A stretch of DNA of 32,025 bases from an uncultured Candidatus Saccharimonas sp. (GCA_943353165.1 CALRAM010000003.1:1-32025), one strand, 5' to 3'; positions 14,333 to 23,312 are shown, counted from the first letter of the stretch. A program made the numbers and translations. The notes: generated from the sequence alone by a model not told the origin.

Positions 14333-15772
14333 CTAGCCACCCATATTTTGGCGTCGATAATTATCGTTCGTGCTGTCGGAGTTGTGTTTTAGTTTCCAGC
14401 GCGCCAGTGCCGCTAGCACCAGAGCTATCCCCGCTATAACCATGGCTATACTGAGCAATACCAGCCATATAGATGTCTTTTTGGTTTTGCCCATTATGAC
14501 AAACTTTGTGTAACTACCGAGTACCGCGTTGTCTATGCCTGACTTTTTGTCGCGCTTTACACCTTTTATCTCTATCCATTTATTATCTTTTTGGCCAAAA
14601 TACGCTACCTTGGCTACTTTTGAACGACTACTAGCAGAGACATTGGCAGTCATATTTATAGGTTTATCAAAGTTATTTACCACATCGCCGGCTTCGTTTC
14701 GACAATTCAACAGATATGGTCCAGCCAGAATCGTGTAGCCCTTTATGCTGGGAGCTAACTGGCTGTCGTCGCTGGTGACGCTACAAAACAGACTAACTTT
14801 TACGGCATCGGGCGGAATGATTACGGTCACGGTCTTGTCCTCGGAGGTCAAGGTGGCCCCGTCTTTTGGTGAAACATTAGCTACGAAATCTCTTGACGAA
14901 ACTTCTGTAGTAGCAAAATCAGAGATGTTACCCGCAGCGTCCACCGCCGAAATCCTGTAGTAATAAAGCGTCAAAAAGTCGGCGGTAGCGTCCTGATACT
15001 GTACTTCTGTAACATTTGCCGCCAATACACTCCATTCGGTTTGGTTTAGCGAACGCTCTATTTGGTAGCCAGAGACTGCTATGTTGTCCGTAGATGCTGT
15101 CCAAGACAGATTTATCAAACCCGAGGTATTGTCTATATTGCCACTAAAGTCGGTGGGCGCAGTGGGTTTTTGGGTGTCGGCGACTGGTGCTGGCGTGGCG
15201 GGGATAGTTCGTGGCCTTGGCTTTGGGGCGGGTGGTGTTGGGGCGGGTGGTGTTGGTGTGGGTGGTGTTGGTGTGGTGGGAGCAACTACTTTTATGGTTA
15301 TCGCTGGGCAAGGATCATTGTAATATCCCGAGTAAACAACACCCATAATTGGCTGAAATTGATAAGACCCAGGTACTGACGGAGCTGTTAATGTCAGACT
15401 AAAGTTTGCAGTTTCGTTAACAGCATAATTTTTTGTTATGCCCCCTCCTGTCATGGTAAACTTGCCACCCAGATCAAACAGCGCAGTACCGACATTGGGA
15501 GAGAAAGCACCTGAACCATTACCTGAACCATTATTTTTCATAGACACGCTAGACCCAAAGACCTCGCCTGTCTGTACAGTGGTCTTTGTAACTGTAAAAT
15601 TGCTACAGGTTGCAGTTAATCCGCCAATAGGCGTATAAGCGCCAGAACGCTTCAGGAACATCATGCCGGCAACCGCAAACATCAGTACCAACAGGCCAAT
15701 CTGTAGATAGCCTAGTTTCTTTATCATTAGTTGGCGTTTTTTGGTTAGTCGTTTATTTGATGTATTTTTCAT
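14333..15772 (-). CDS. Surface protein with Pro-rich linker and fibronectin type III domain
   Basis: A 479-residue exported, probably membrane-tethered protein of unknown function. It has a basic start, an N-terminal transmembrane or signal segment (about 23-41), and a beta domain with two cysteines (CSNFTV ... DPCPAITIKV) that resembles CARDB/Ig folds. A proline/threonine-rich linker encoded by 15-base tandem repeats leads into a fibronectin type III domain (about 200-290: INLSWTASTDNIAVSGYQIERS ... YYYRISAVDAAGNISDFA). A further beta domain and a C-terminal transmembrane helix (about 433-457) with a basic tail follow. Its start overlaps the ftsK stop (ATGA). Polyproline suggests dependence on EF-P. 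Contact with a host cell or wall is inference only. Confidence 0.8.
   Translation of the reverse strand: MKNTSNKRLTKKRQLMIKKLGYLQIGLLVLMFAVAGMMFLKRSGAYTPIGGLTATCSNFTVTKTTVQTGEVFGSSVSMKNNGSGNGSGAFSPNVGTALFDLGGKFTMTGGGITKNYAVNETANFSLTLTAPSVPGSYQFQPIMGVVYSGYYNDPCPAITIKVVAPTTPTPPTPTPPAPTPPAPKPRPRTIPATPAPVADTQKPTAPTDFSGNIDNTSGLINLSWTASTDNIAVSGYQIERSLNQTEWSVLAANVTEVQYQDATADFLTLYYYRISAVDAAGNISDFATTEVSSRDFVANVSPKDGATLTSEDKTVTVIIPPDAVKVSLFCSVTSDDSQLAPSIKGYTILAGPYLLNCRNEAGDVVNNFDKPINMTANVSASSRSKVAKVAYFGQKDNKWIEIKGVKRDKKSGIDNAVLGSYTKFVIMGKTKKTSIWLVLLSIAMVIAGIALVLAALARWKLKHNSDSTNDNYRRQNMGG
15226..15270. repeat. 15-base tandem repeat, three units, inside a coding region
   Basis: Units at 15226-15240 and 15241-15255 are identical and 15256-15270 differs at two bases; a partial fourth unit follows. 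They encode the PTPPAP-type linker of the fibronectin protein on the minus strand. Fifteen-base units keep the frame, so copy change would only alter linker length. Confidence 0.85.
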
Positions 15773-17985
15773 GATTCTGTAGGTGTTTCCGTTGACGCTT
15801 CATCTTCTTCTGGGGTGTTATCATAGACATCTGGCGTAGTGTTCTGGTGGTCGTCTTCTCCGCCAAATACCTCGTCCATAGAGCCGACCAAAACTTCGCG
15901 CGCTCGTGAACCGTCAGCTGCTCCTACTATACCTTGTTCTTCCATATTTTCTATCAACCGGGCGGCTTTTTGGTAACCAATGCGTAGTTTTCTCTGCAAC
16001 AGGCTAGTGCTAGCCTTTCTGGCTATTATGACGACATCTACAGCTTCTTTGAAAATAGGCTCGTCGTTGCTCTCTATCTCTGACACCACACCACCACGAC
16101 CGTTCAATTGGACTACCTGACTGACAACTTCATCGTCGTACTGAGGGGCTCTTTGCATACGCAAAAAATCTGTCAGTTTTCGGACTTCTTCTATCTCTAT
16201 CAGGGCCCCTTGGACTCTGATGGGTTTTGGCATATCCGAAGTCGCGTACAACATATCTCCCTTGCCCAATAGTTTTTCTGCACCACTCTGGTCCAATATG
16301 ATACGCGATTCTACTTCCTGAGACACAGTAAACGCTATCCTGGCAGGGACATTGGCTTTTATCAGTCCAGTTATGATATTTACCCTAGGGCTTTGGGTTG
16401 CGAGGACTAGGTGGATACCGACAGCCCTAGCCTTTTGGGCTAGCCGAACTATCAACGCTTCTACTTCTCTGGCGGCTACCATCATCAAATCCGCTAGTTC
16501 GTCTATGACTATGACGATATAAGGCATACCCTCGTCTTTTTTGAGTTCGTTGTATTCTGCGATATGGCGAAGTTTTACTTCGGCCATCGCCCTATATCTT
16601 CGTTCCATTTCTGCCACTGCCCATTTTAGCGCACTAATGCACTTTTCTGGTTCAGTAATGACATTTGTCAGCAAATGAGGGATGTCGTCATAAGGCAACA
16701 GCTCCACATGTTTTGGGTCTACCAATATCAGTTTTAGGTCGCTGGGACTATTTCTGTATAGCAAACTGGCCAATATAGTGTTTATCATGACAGATTTTCC
16801 AGAGTTTGTTTGGCCAGCAACCAAGAGATGAGGCATCTTGTCCAAACTTGCCACTATGGGCGCCCCAGAGATGTCTTTTCCTACGGCAAAACCCAGTGGA
16901 CTGTCTAGTTTTTGCCAGATATCGCTGGATATAATATTTGCCAACCTGACTGTGGCCGGAGTAATATTTGGCACTTCCACGCCAACCGCTTTTTTGCCCG
17001 GGATGGGTGCTTCTATGCGGATGGATTGTGCGCCCAAATCTAGTTTTAGGTTGTCGTCTAAAGCCGAAATCTTGGTTAATTTTACTCCTGCTGGGGGTTT
17101 GACGGTAAACTGGGTGACTCGTGGCCCAACATTTGCGCCCTCCATTTCTACATCTATACCAAAATGTTCAAATGTTTCGCGAATAATTTCTGCATTTCCG
17201 TCTATGTTGCCTGCCCCTGGTTTTTCCTGTTTTTGGTTCAAGAGATCTATTGACGGATACTTCCAGTCTGAATCTGTGGCTATAGTCAAGGCATCGTGGG
17301 ATTCTGAGCCTGTTAATTTCTGGGCAGTATTCCGAAAACTGCTCAGTCTACCGCCAACTCCACCAGTGTTTTCTGTAGTAATGCCTTCGTTTATCTTGAA
17401 TCCGCTGTCCGAGGAGGCCTTTAGGTCTGCCAAGTCTGTATCGTCGTCTGTTTGTCTGCTAAACATTGTAAATAGTTTTGGTATCAACTTTAGCGATATG
17501 CCAAATGTCAAAAAGACCAACAAAACCCATAGCACAAAAAACATTATTGCGGCCGGTACTTGATCAATTGCGCCCAATGTCAGGTTGCCAAAAAGCTTGC
17601 CTATCTGGCCACCGTTTCCGCCAACATATAGCCCAGCCTGTTGGGACGCAAAGGTGACATGAAACCAACTACTAGCTAACAATATCAAAAGTAGCATCCC
17701 GACAAATTTGTCTAATGGGATGTTTCGGTCGTCGCCCATAAATTTGTGAACTCCAAAAAATACCAGAGCCAAAGGTGTAATATAAGCCGCCCAACCCAAG
17801 GCCCAGTAGGCTCCGCTAAAAAGTCCTTTTGGCAATGCTCCACCCGTGCCAAAACCGCCCAGGAGCAAAAATAACGCCAAAACAATCATCAAAATGGCTC
17901 CTGCTAACGGCCAAAAATTAGACGGCTCGGCTGATTGTTCAGCTGATTTTTTACGAGCCCTTGTTTGTTTTTTTCTTTTTGCCAT
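15769..17985 (-). CDS. ftsK: DNA translocase FtsK/SpoIIIE
   Basis: Septal, ATP-driven DNA pump that moves chromosome ends apart at division. The 738 residues have an N-terminal membrane domain with four hydrophobic helices (about 24-46, 58-80, 93-112, 143-168), an acidic linker, the alpha/beta motor with Walker A GQTNSGKSV at about 391-399 and Walker B IVIVIDELADLMM, and a C-terminal winged-helix gamma domain (SLLQRKLRIGYQKAARLIENME). The Walker A glutamine-asparagine version is a mild variant of GATGSGKS. The short linker is typical of small FtsK proteins. It follows a 69-residue acidic protein gene by 32 bases and is coupled to the fibronectin protein gene. Confidence 0.96.
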   Translation of the reverse strand: MAKRKKQTRARKKSAEQSAEPSNFWPLAGAILMIVLALFLLLGGFGTGGALPKGLFSGAYWALGWAAYITPLALVFFGVHKFMGDDRNIPLDKFVGMLLLILLASSWFHVTFASQQAGLYVGGNGGQIGKLFGNLTLGAIDQVPAAIMFFVLWVLLVFLTFGISLKLIPKLFTMFSRQTDDDTDLADLKASSDSGFKINEGITTENTGGVGGRLSSFRNTAQKLTGSESHDALTIATDSDWKYPSIDLLNQKQEKPGAGNIDGNAEIIRETFEHFGIDVEMEGANVGPRVTQFTVKPPAGVKLTKISALDDNLKLDLGAQSIRIEAPIPGKKAVGVEVPNITPATVRLANIISSDIWQKLDSPLGFAVGKDISGAPIVASLDKMPHLLVAGQTNSGKSVMINTILASLLYRNSPSDLKLILVDPKHVELLPYDDIPHLLTNVITEPEKCISALKWAVAEMERRYRAMAEVKLRHIAEYNELKKDEGMPYIVIVIDELADLMMVAAREVEALIVRLAQKARAVGIHLVLATQSPRVNIITGLIKANVPARIAFTVSQEVESRIILDQSGAEKLLGKGDMLYATSDMPKPIRVQGALIEIEEVRKLTDFLRMQRAPQYDDEVVSQVVQLNGRGGVVSEIESNDEPIFKEAVDVVIIARKASTSLLQRKLRIGYQKAARLIENMEEQGIVGAADGSRAREVLVGSMDEVFGGEDDHQNTTPDVYDNTPEEDEASTETPTES

Positions 17986-18017
17986 AAGTATTACTTATTA
18001 TACCACCTGTCAGACTG

Positions 18018-18227
18018 TTATCTGCCAGAAGGATGTCGTGACTTTGCTGCTTCTAGTTCGCCCGGTTGGGGCACCGGGTCTGGATCTGGGTCATTTTGGT
18101 CGATTGGAACAACATTTTCTGGGTTATCAGAAAGTGGATTTATCAGAGGGTTAACATCGTCAGACGATGTTATATCTGGGCTGTCTGGTGCTATTGTAAG
18201 TTTTGGTTTTGGCTGTTCATTTTCCAT
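18018..18227 (-). CDS. Small acidic, proline-rich protein (unknown)
   Basis: A 69-residue, acidic and probably disordered protein with many D, P, N and S and no hydrophobic segment, cysteine or known motif. It would be easy to dismiss, but its ATG lies exactly where transcription should begin from the best promoter in the window (18234-18262), so it is probably expressed as a leaderless message. ftsK begins 32 bases after its stop and shares the transcript. A regulatory or division-related role is only suggested by that position. Confidence 0.6.
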   Translation of the reverse strand: MENEQPKPKLTIAPDSPDITSSDDVNPLINPLSDNPENVVPIDQNDPDPDPVPQPGELEAAKSRHPSGR

Positions 18228-18233
18228 ACCAAG

Positions 18234-18262
18234 ATTATAGCAAAAAATACAACAATTGTCAA
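18234..18262 (-). promoter_or_regulatory. Perfect consensus promoter for the ftsK unit
   Basis: Minus-strand TTGACA (forward 18257-18262), exactly 17 bases, then TATAAT (forward 18234-18239) with an extended TGC in front. The ATG at 18227 follows 6 bases after the -10 box, so the mRNA should be leaderless. The -35 box abuts the stop of the RNase J gene. Confidence 0.85.
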
Positions 18263-20371
18263 TTAGTCTGTTCGGGCGTCTTGGCCCAATAGTTTGGCGC
18301 GTAATTCCTGAAAACGAAGCTGTTGATCGGCTGCAACTTGCTCTGGTGATGGCTGGGCTGGTTCTATGACGGCCGGTTTGCCAGACTGTTGCTTTTCTAC
18401 TGAAGGTCTAGAGTTTGAGCCCCCAGAAACAACATTTACTACCGGTATGACAATTGGACTTCGGCCTGTACTCTCAAACAAAAACTGCATAACATGGTCT
18501 TTTAGTTCGGCTTTGAACCTATCTAGGTCAATTCGTTTGAATCTCTGGGCAGTAGCTCGTCGAAGTTCGGTTCTAAAAGCGTTCATCAGTTCTTCGCTGT
18601 CACGAATATAAATGAACCCTCTAGTAATTATGTCAGGACTGGTTATCAGCTGACCTGTCTTTTTATCGACTGTCAGGACCACTGCCACCAAACCTTCTTC
18701 GGCTAACATCAAACGGTCTTTTATGACAACATTGCTGACTATGGCTCCTGTCTGATCTACCAGCACCGTACCGTGTGGCACCTTGCCGATAATTTCCATC
18801 TTGTCTGGAGTAAATGCTATGACATCGCCATTATCTGCGTTCAAAGTGTTGGCTCGGGCAATTCCCTCTTCTACCGCAATCTCTATGTGCTGACGCTTGG
18901 CAGTAAAGTCACCATAAATAGGCACAAAGAACTTTGGTTTGGTCATACGCATCATATCTTTATATTCGTCTATGCTGGCATGCCCGGAAACGTGCAACGG
19001 ACCGCAATGGTCTATTTCACGGGTTTCGTGCCGAAAAACATGAACGCCTTTTTTGTACAATTCATCCACCATTGAGCGGATTTTTTCGTCATTTCCGGAG
19101 TATGGTATTGGTGTGCTAGACAAAATAACCGTGTCTTGTTCTTTTAGTTTTATGTGCCTATGGTCGCCTGTGCTCATACGCTGAAGCGCAGAACTGGGCT
19201 CGCCCTGCGAACCAGTACAAACAACCACTAATTCATGGTCTTTCATGGTGGCAGCAGATGCAATTGGCACAAATGTACCTTTTGGAATTCGCACATAACC
19301 ATGCCGAACTGCCATTTCCAGAGTACTGACCATGCTTCGCCCGTCCATAGCAACTTTTCGGCCGTGATGTACAGCGGCATTTATGATCATCTGAACCCTG
19401 TTCATATTTGTAGAAAATAGTCCTACAAAAATTCGCCCCGGCGCTTGTTCTATGATGTCCACAAAACTCTGCTCTATGGTACTCTCGCTGGGTGTGCGTC
19501 CCGGACGCTCGGTAGTCGTGCTCTCTGACAAGAGCGCCAAAACACCTTCTTTTCCTAGCTGTTCCAGTCGTTCTGTATCTGTACGTTCGTGGTCCAGAGG
19601 GTTTGGATCCAGTCTAAAATCTCCTGTATTTATGATACGCCCGACTGGCGTATCCAAAACTATGCACGTGCTACCAGGTATAGAGTGTGTAACTCTGACC
19701 AACTCTACAAAAAATGCACCAATCTTTAGGCGCTCGTGAGTATTTTCGTTCATAGTAACTGTCTGTAGTTCAAAACCTTCTGGCATCGGAAGACCAAAGT
19801 TTCCAAATATCTCTTCAACTCGGCCAATACTAAACTTGCTACCGTAGATGGGCGCTGGTAGCTTTGGTACGATGTGCGGCAAACCACCGATGTGGTCCAA
19901 ATGACCGTGCGTGATTATGTATGCTCGCAGTTTGTGACGAATGCTTTCTAGATATGTAACGTCAGCTATGCCGTAGTTTATGCCAGGCAAATCAACACCT
20001 AAATCGTTACCACAGTCCATGATTACAGCGTCGTTCATATACTCTACTAAGAGCATGTTTTTTGATCCACCACCGTCCATACCGCCTAGACCAATTATTT
20101 TTAGTCTGGGGCTGTCATCTATAAAGTTGGCTCTGGGTTGGCCTTCTGACTGCTGACCTGACGCGTCCAAATATTTGTTTGCGATACGATGCGCGTCGTC
20201 TTGTGTTCGGCGTTGGGCGCGGATAGCTGCCCCACGATTTGCTCTGGGGTTACGGCCTTGTCCAGCCGATGTTTTGGCTTTTGACTGGTTATTGTTGTTG
20301 GGGTTGTTGTTTGAACGCACCGGCCGATTGTTCGGTCGTGGTCCTGTTTGGTTTGATGGCTTGTTATCCAT
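18263..20371 (-). CDS. rnj: Ribonuclease J with disordered N-terminal extension
   Basis: Metallo-beta-lactamase/beta-CASP ribonuclease with 5'-3' exo- and endonuclease activity in mRNA decay and rRNA maturation. The zinc motif HGHLDH lies at about residues 155-160 (family motif HxHxDH), preceded by YIITH and followed by the beta-CASP region and C-terminal domain (RPSGHASxDE-like GHASIDEYKDMM). At 702 residues it is longer than the roughly 555 usual, because the first 85 residues form a low-complexity N/R/Q-rich, basic tail that may bind RNA or partners, plus a shorter Q/P-rich C-terminal tail. An AGAGAGG site precedes the ATG. It is downstream of the glycosylase gene with a 38-base gap. Confidence 0.95.
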   Translation of the reverse strand: MDNKPSNQTGPRPNNRPVRSNNNPNNNNQSKAKTSAGQGRNPRANRGAAIRAQRRTQDDAHRIANKYLDASGQQSEGQPRANFIDDSPRLKIIGLGGMDGGGSKNMLLVEYMNDAVIMDCGNDLGVDLPGINYGIADVTYLESIRHKLRAYIITHGHLDHIGGLPHIVPKLPAPIYGSKFSIGRVEEIFGNFGLPMPEGFELQTVTMNENTHERLKIGAFFVELVRVTHSIPGSTCIVLDTPVGRIINTGDFRLDPNPLDHERTDTERLEQLGKEGVLALLSESTTTERPGRTPSESTIEQSFVDIIEQAPGRIFVGLFSTNMNRVQMIINAAVHHGRKVAMDGRSMVSTLEMAVRHGYVRIPKGTFVPIASAATMKDHELVVVCTGSQGEPSSALQRMSTGDHRHIKLKEQDTVILSSTPIPYSGNDEKIRSMVDELYKKGVHVFRHETREIDHCGPLHVSGHASIDEYKDMMRMTKPKFFVPIYGDFTAKRQHIEIAVEEGIARANTLNADNGDVIAFTPDKMEIIGKVPHGTVLVDQTGAIVSNVVIKDRLMLAEEGLVAVVLTVDKKTGQLITSPDIITRGFIYIRDSEELMNAFRTELRRATAQRFKRIDLDRFKAELKDHVMQFLFESTGRSPIVIPVVNVVSGGSNSRPSVEKQQSGKPAVIEPAQPSPEQVAADQQLRFQELRAKLLGQDARTD

Positions 20372-20409
20372 TTTATTTTCCTCTCTTTCTCTTTTAAAGA
20401 AAGACTTAA

Positions 20410-20910
20410 TTAATTTTTAATTCGTTTTAATAATGCAGGTATCTGGCAAAAATCGTCTATCAATGTTTGCCTCAAACTGCCGTTGTATAGTGCCGCTGCT
20501 GGGTGGTAAAGTGGCAAAATCGTCTGCCCGTTCAGGTTTTGAGCTTTTCCGTGCACCTGACCAATCTGCAAGCCCGGCAAAAAACAATTGGTGCTGTGCC
20601 TGCCCAGTGTAATGACTATTTTAGGCGAGATTACTTCTAGTTGAGCCAGCAAATATGGCATAAAAGCATCTTTTTCGGCAGGCAACGGATCGCGGTTCTG
20701 CGGTGGGCGGTATTTGACTATATTGGTAATGTACACATCGCTACGCTCTAGCTTTACGCTGGCGAGCAATTCGTCCAAAAATTTGCCTGATGCACCTACA
20801 AACGGAACACCTTTTAGGTCCTCGTTTTTTCCTGGCGCCTCGCCGACAAAAACTATGTCTGCGTTGGCGTTTCCCCAACCAAACACTAGTTGGTTGGCTG
20901 TCTTGGCCAA
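20410..20910 (-). CDS. Family-4-like uracil-DNA glycosylase lacking Fe-S cysteines
   Basis: Removes uracil from DNA, if active. Family 4 motifs are clear: VFGWGNANADIVFVGEAPGKNED (GEAPG at residues 23-27 from this start), ITNIVKYRPPQNRDP, VITLGRHS and the second active-site motif HPAAALYN near 136-143. Known family-4 enzymes hold a 4Fe-4S cluster with four cysteines. Here the last two positions are Tyr67 and Phe83, with the same 16-residue spacing. Upstream in frame (to 20979) one cysteine remains (KNICPDLAKT) and the other is lysine. That upstream part looks homologous, so the TTG at 20910 is probably internal and the true start is further up, but only ATT or ATA codons are available there. 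Confidence 0.85.
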   Translation of the reverse strand: MAKTANQLVFGWGNANADIVFVGEAPGKNEDLKGVPFVGASGKFLDELLASVKLERSDVYITNIVKYRPPQNRDPLPAEKDAFMPYLLAQLEVISPKIVITLGRHSTNCFLPGLQIGQVHGKAQNLNGQTILPLYHPAAALYNGSLRQTLIDDFCQIPALLKRIKN

Positions 20911-20982
20911 GTCTGGACAGATATTCTTCTCTAAAATATCTGCCTGAATCTGACCAAGACGAATTGTTTTGTTAATTATGTG

Positions 20983-21183
20983 TCACTTTCTAATCAAACG
21001 CACAGCACGAACAAATGTACTAACAGTAAGGGTCGTCAGCAAAATACTCAGACCGTACTGTCCCAAGCTACCGGTATCGATAGCCCGAGTAATCAACATG
21101 TAGGTCAAAACCAGGCCCATGACACCCAGAGTAATCAGGGGCGCAGGACTTTGTATGGATTTGATGGTGACCGTTTTAGTCAT
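20983..21183 (-). CDS. Small two-helix membrane protein (unknown)
   Basis: A 66-residue protein with two hydrophobic helices (about 14-33, PLITLGVMGLVLTYMLITRA, and 42-60) and a basic C-terminus (RAVRLIRK). No motif is recognised. It begins in a TAATG overlap with the pnp stop and ends with a TGA only a few codons before the glycosylase frame, with which it shares reading frame. It is probably translated by coupling from pnp. Confidence 0.65.
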   Translation of the reverse strand: MTKTVTIKSIQSPAPLITLGVMGLVLTYMLITRAIDTGSLGQYGLSILLTTLTVSTFVRAVRLIRK

Positions 21184-23312
21184 TAATTTTTTTCTCTTTT
21201 GGCAGCTTTCATAGACAATTGTAACCTTCCACGGTCGTCAATGGCAACTAATTTTACGGTTACTGTGTCGCCCTCGTTTACTACATCGCTAGGTTTGTTT
21301 ACTCTTTCTTCGCTGAGCTCGCTGACATGCACCAATCCTTCTTTGCCTGGCATAATCTCTACAAATGCTCCAAAATCTAGAACGCTAACTACTCTACAAT
21401 TTTCGTATATTTTGCCCACTTCTGGGTCATCTGTGATGTTTCTTATCCATTGTTTTGCAGCTTCTATGCTGTCCTTGTTTGGGCTAGCGATAAAGACCGT
21501 ACCGTCGTCCTTTATATCTATTTCGGCGCCAGTTTCGGAAATAATCTTGTTGATTGTTTCGCCGCCCTTGCCGATAACTTCGCGAATTTTGGCAGGATTT
21601 ATTACGATAGATTCTACTCGCGGAGCGAATTCACTCAAATCGGTTCGTGGTTTTGGCAATGTTTCTAGCATGCTTTTTAGTATGTGAGCTCGGCCGTCTT
21701 TGCCTTGGATTAGGGCCTTTTTTAGCACATCAACGCTGAGACCATGAACTTTCATGTCCATTTGAAGTGCCGTAATGCCTTTTGTGGTTCCGGTAACTTT
21801 GAAATCCATATCGCCCGCAAAATCCTCGGCATCTGCTATGTCGCTTAGTATGTAAATATTGTCGCCATCTTTCATCATTCCCATGGCGATGCCGCTGACA
21901 GGTCGTTTCAGTGGTACGCCAGCGTCCATTAATGCCAGAGAGCTACTACAAGTTGCGGCCATACTGGTGCTACCGTGTTGACTCATAATCTCTGTAACGC
22001 TACGAATAGTGTACGGAAATTCTGTTTCGTCGGGCAAAACCGCGCTCAATGCTCGTTCTGCTAGGTAGCCATGCCCAATTTCGCGACGACCAGGACTGCC
22101 CAATCGTCTGACTTCGCCAACTGTGTAGCCAGGAGCATTGTAGTGGTGGAAATAGCGTCGTTCGCCTTCGCGCTCCATGGTATCTACTAGTTGAACAAAA
22201 CTCAGTGGCGCTAGAGTGACTACATTTAAAGCCTGAGTTAAACCACGAGTAAACAGACTAGAGCCGTGGGCTCTGGGTAGCAACCCTACTTCGCTGGAAA
22301 GCTGACGGATCTCTGTCAGTTTGCGACCGTCGGGACGGAGATTTTCCTCTATGATGCCTTTTCGAACATCTTTGTTAGCAGCGCTAGCAAAGGCGTCTTC
22401 GTATTCCCTTTTGACTGATTCAAAACCATCGCCCATTTTTTGTTCAAAGTGAGCCATTAGGTCCACACGAATTTGGTGCATCTTTTCGTGTCGGTCAACA
22501 TACGGCAAACGAATATTTTTGCCAAACTTACCAGCTAGAAAATCATCCACTTCCTTTTGAATGTCTGCGCTAGGCAAACTAAGGTCGTATTCTGCAGGTT
22601 TTACACCAACTTTTTTGACTAATTCTATTTGGAGTTTTATGGCTGGCTGTATAATTTTCTGGGCGTATTCCATAGCAGTTACGATTTCATCTTCTGACAC
22701 TTCGCTGGCACCGGCTTCTACCATCATGATTCCAGCTTCTGTGCCAGCCACTACCAAGTCCAAAGCACCTGTGTCTAGTTCCTCTGGAGAGGCAAAAGCC
22801 TTTGGCTTGCCGTCCACCAGACCGACACGAACACCTGCTACTGGACCTTCAAAAGGCGCACCAGTCAGCATAAATGCGGCGCTCAGAGCAATCATAGCGA
22901 TAGAATCAGGGCGAAAACTTGGGTCCAAGCTGAGGACTGTCGCCACTCCCTGAACTTCGTGCCGATAGCCTTTTGGCCACAACGGACGGATCGGACGGTC
23001 AATCAGACGGCCAATCAAAATGGCATCGTCGCTGGGTCGTCCTTCTCTCTTTATGAACCGACTGCCACTAATCTTGCCGGATGCATACATTTTTTCTTCG
23101 TAATCAATACTGAGCGGAAAATAGTCAAAGCCTTTTAACGGAGAGTTACCTACCATAGCCGTGCCCATAACCACTGTGTCGCCATAGCGAGCAATCACGA
23201 CAGCGCTAGTGCGAAAACCAACACGGTTTACTTCCAAGCTAAGTTTTCGTCCGCAAAACTCTGTCTCTACAGTTATTATTTTTTTACCTAGCGGGTTTAT
23301 TGTTTGTCCCAT
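21183..23312 (-). CDS. pnp: Polyribonucleotide nucleotidyltransferase (PNPase)
   Basis: Trimeric phosphorolytic 3'-5' exoribonuclease in RNA decay. The 709 residues contain two RNase PH domains (the second with RRYFHHYNAPGYTVGEVRR and the catalytic region TEIMSQHGSTSMAATCS ... DIADAEDFAGDMDFKVTGT), a helical linker, a KH domain (about 565-632, GXXG as GKGG) and a C-terminal S1 domain (about 633-705, VVSVLDFGAFVEIMPGKEGLVHVSEL). All match family length and order. It follows rpsO after a structured 166-base spacer, the classical rpsO-pnp order. An AAAGGA site lies roughly 12 bases before the ATG. Confidence 0.97.
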   Translation of the reverse strand: MGQTINPLGKKIITVETEFCGRKLSLEVNRVGFRTSAVVIARYGDTVVMGTAMVGNSPLKGFDYFPLSIDYEEKMYASGKISGSRFIKREGRPSDDAILIGRLIDRPIRPLWPKGYRHEVQGVATVLSLDPSFRPDSIAMIALSAAFMLTGAPFEGPVAGVRVGLVDGKPKAFASPEELDTGALDLVVAGTEAGIMMVEAGASEVSEDEIVTAMEYAQKIIQPAIKLQIELVKKVGVKPAEYDLSLPSADIQKEVDDFLAGKFGKNIRLPYVDRHEKMHQIRVDLMAHFEQKMGDGFESVKREYEDAFASAANKDVRKGIIEENLRPDGRKLTEIRQLSSEVGLLPRAHGSSLFTRGLTQALNVVTLAPLSFVQLVDTMEREGERRYFHHYNAPGYTVGEVRRLGSPGRREIGHGYLAERALSAVLPDETEFPYTIRSVTEIMSQHGSTSMAATCSSSLALMDAGVPLKRPVSGIAMGMMKDGDNIYILSDIADAEDFAGDMDFKVTGTTKGITALQMDMKVHGLSVDVLKKALIQGKDGRAHILKSMLETLPKPRTDLSEFAPRVESIVINPAKIREVIGKGGETINKIISETGAEIDIKDDGTVFIASPNKDSIEAAKQWIRNITDDPEVGKIYENCRVVSVLDFGAFVEIMPGKEGLVHVSELSEERVNKPSDVVNEGDTVTVKLVAIDDRGRLQLSMKAAKREKN

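Noticed and set aside
15062-15379. Plus-strand Gly/Trp/Cys-rich ORF
   Set aside because: It is antisense to the Pro-rich tandem repeats of the fibronectin protein; the odd composition comes from the repeats.
16838-17563. Long plus-strand ORF (241 residues) opposite ftsK
   Set aside because: It is fully antisense to the well-supported ftsK motor domain and shows no recognisable motif or start signals.
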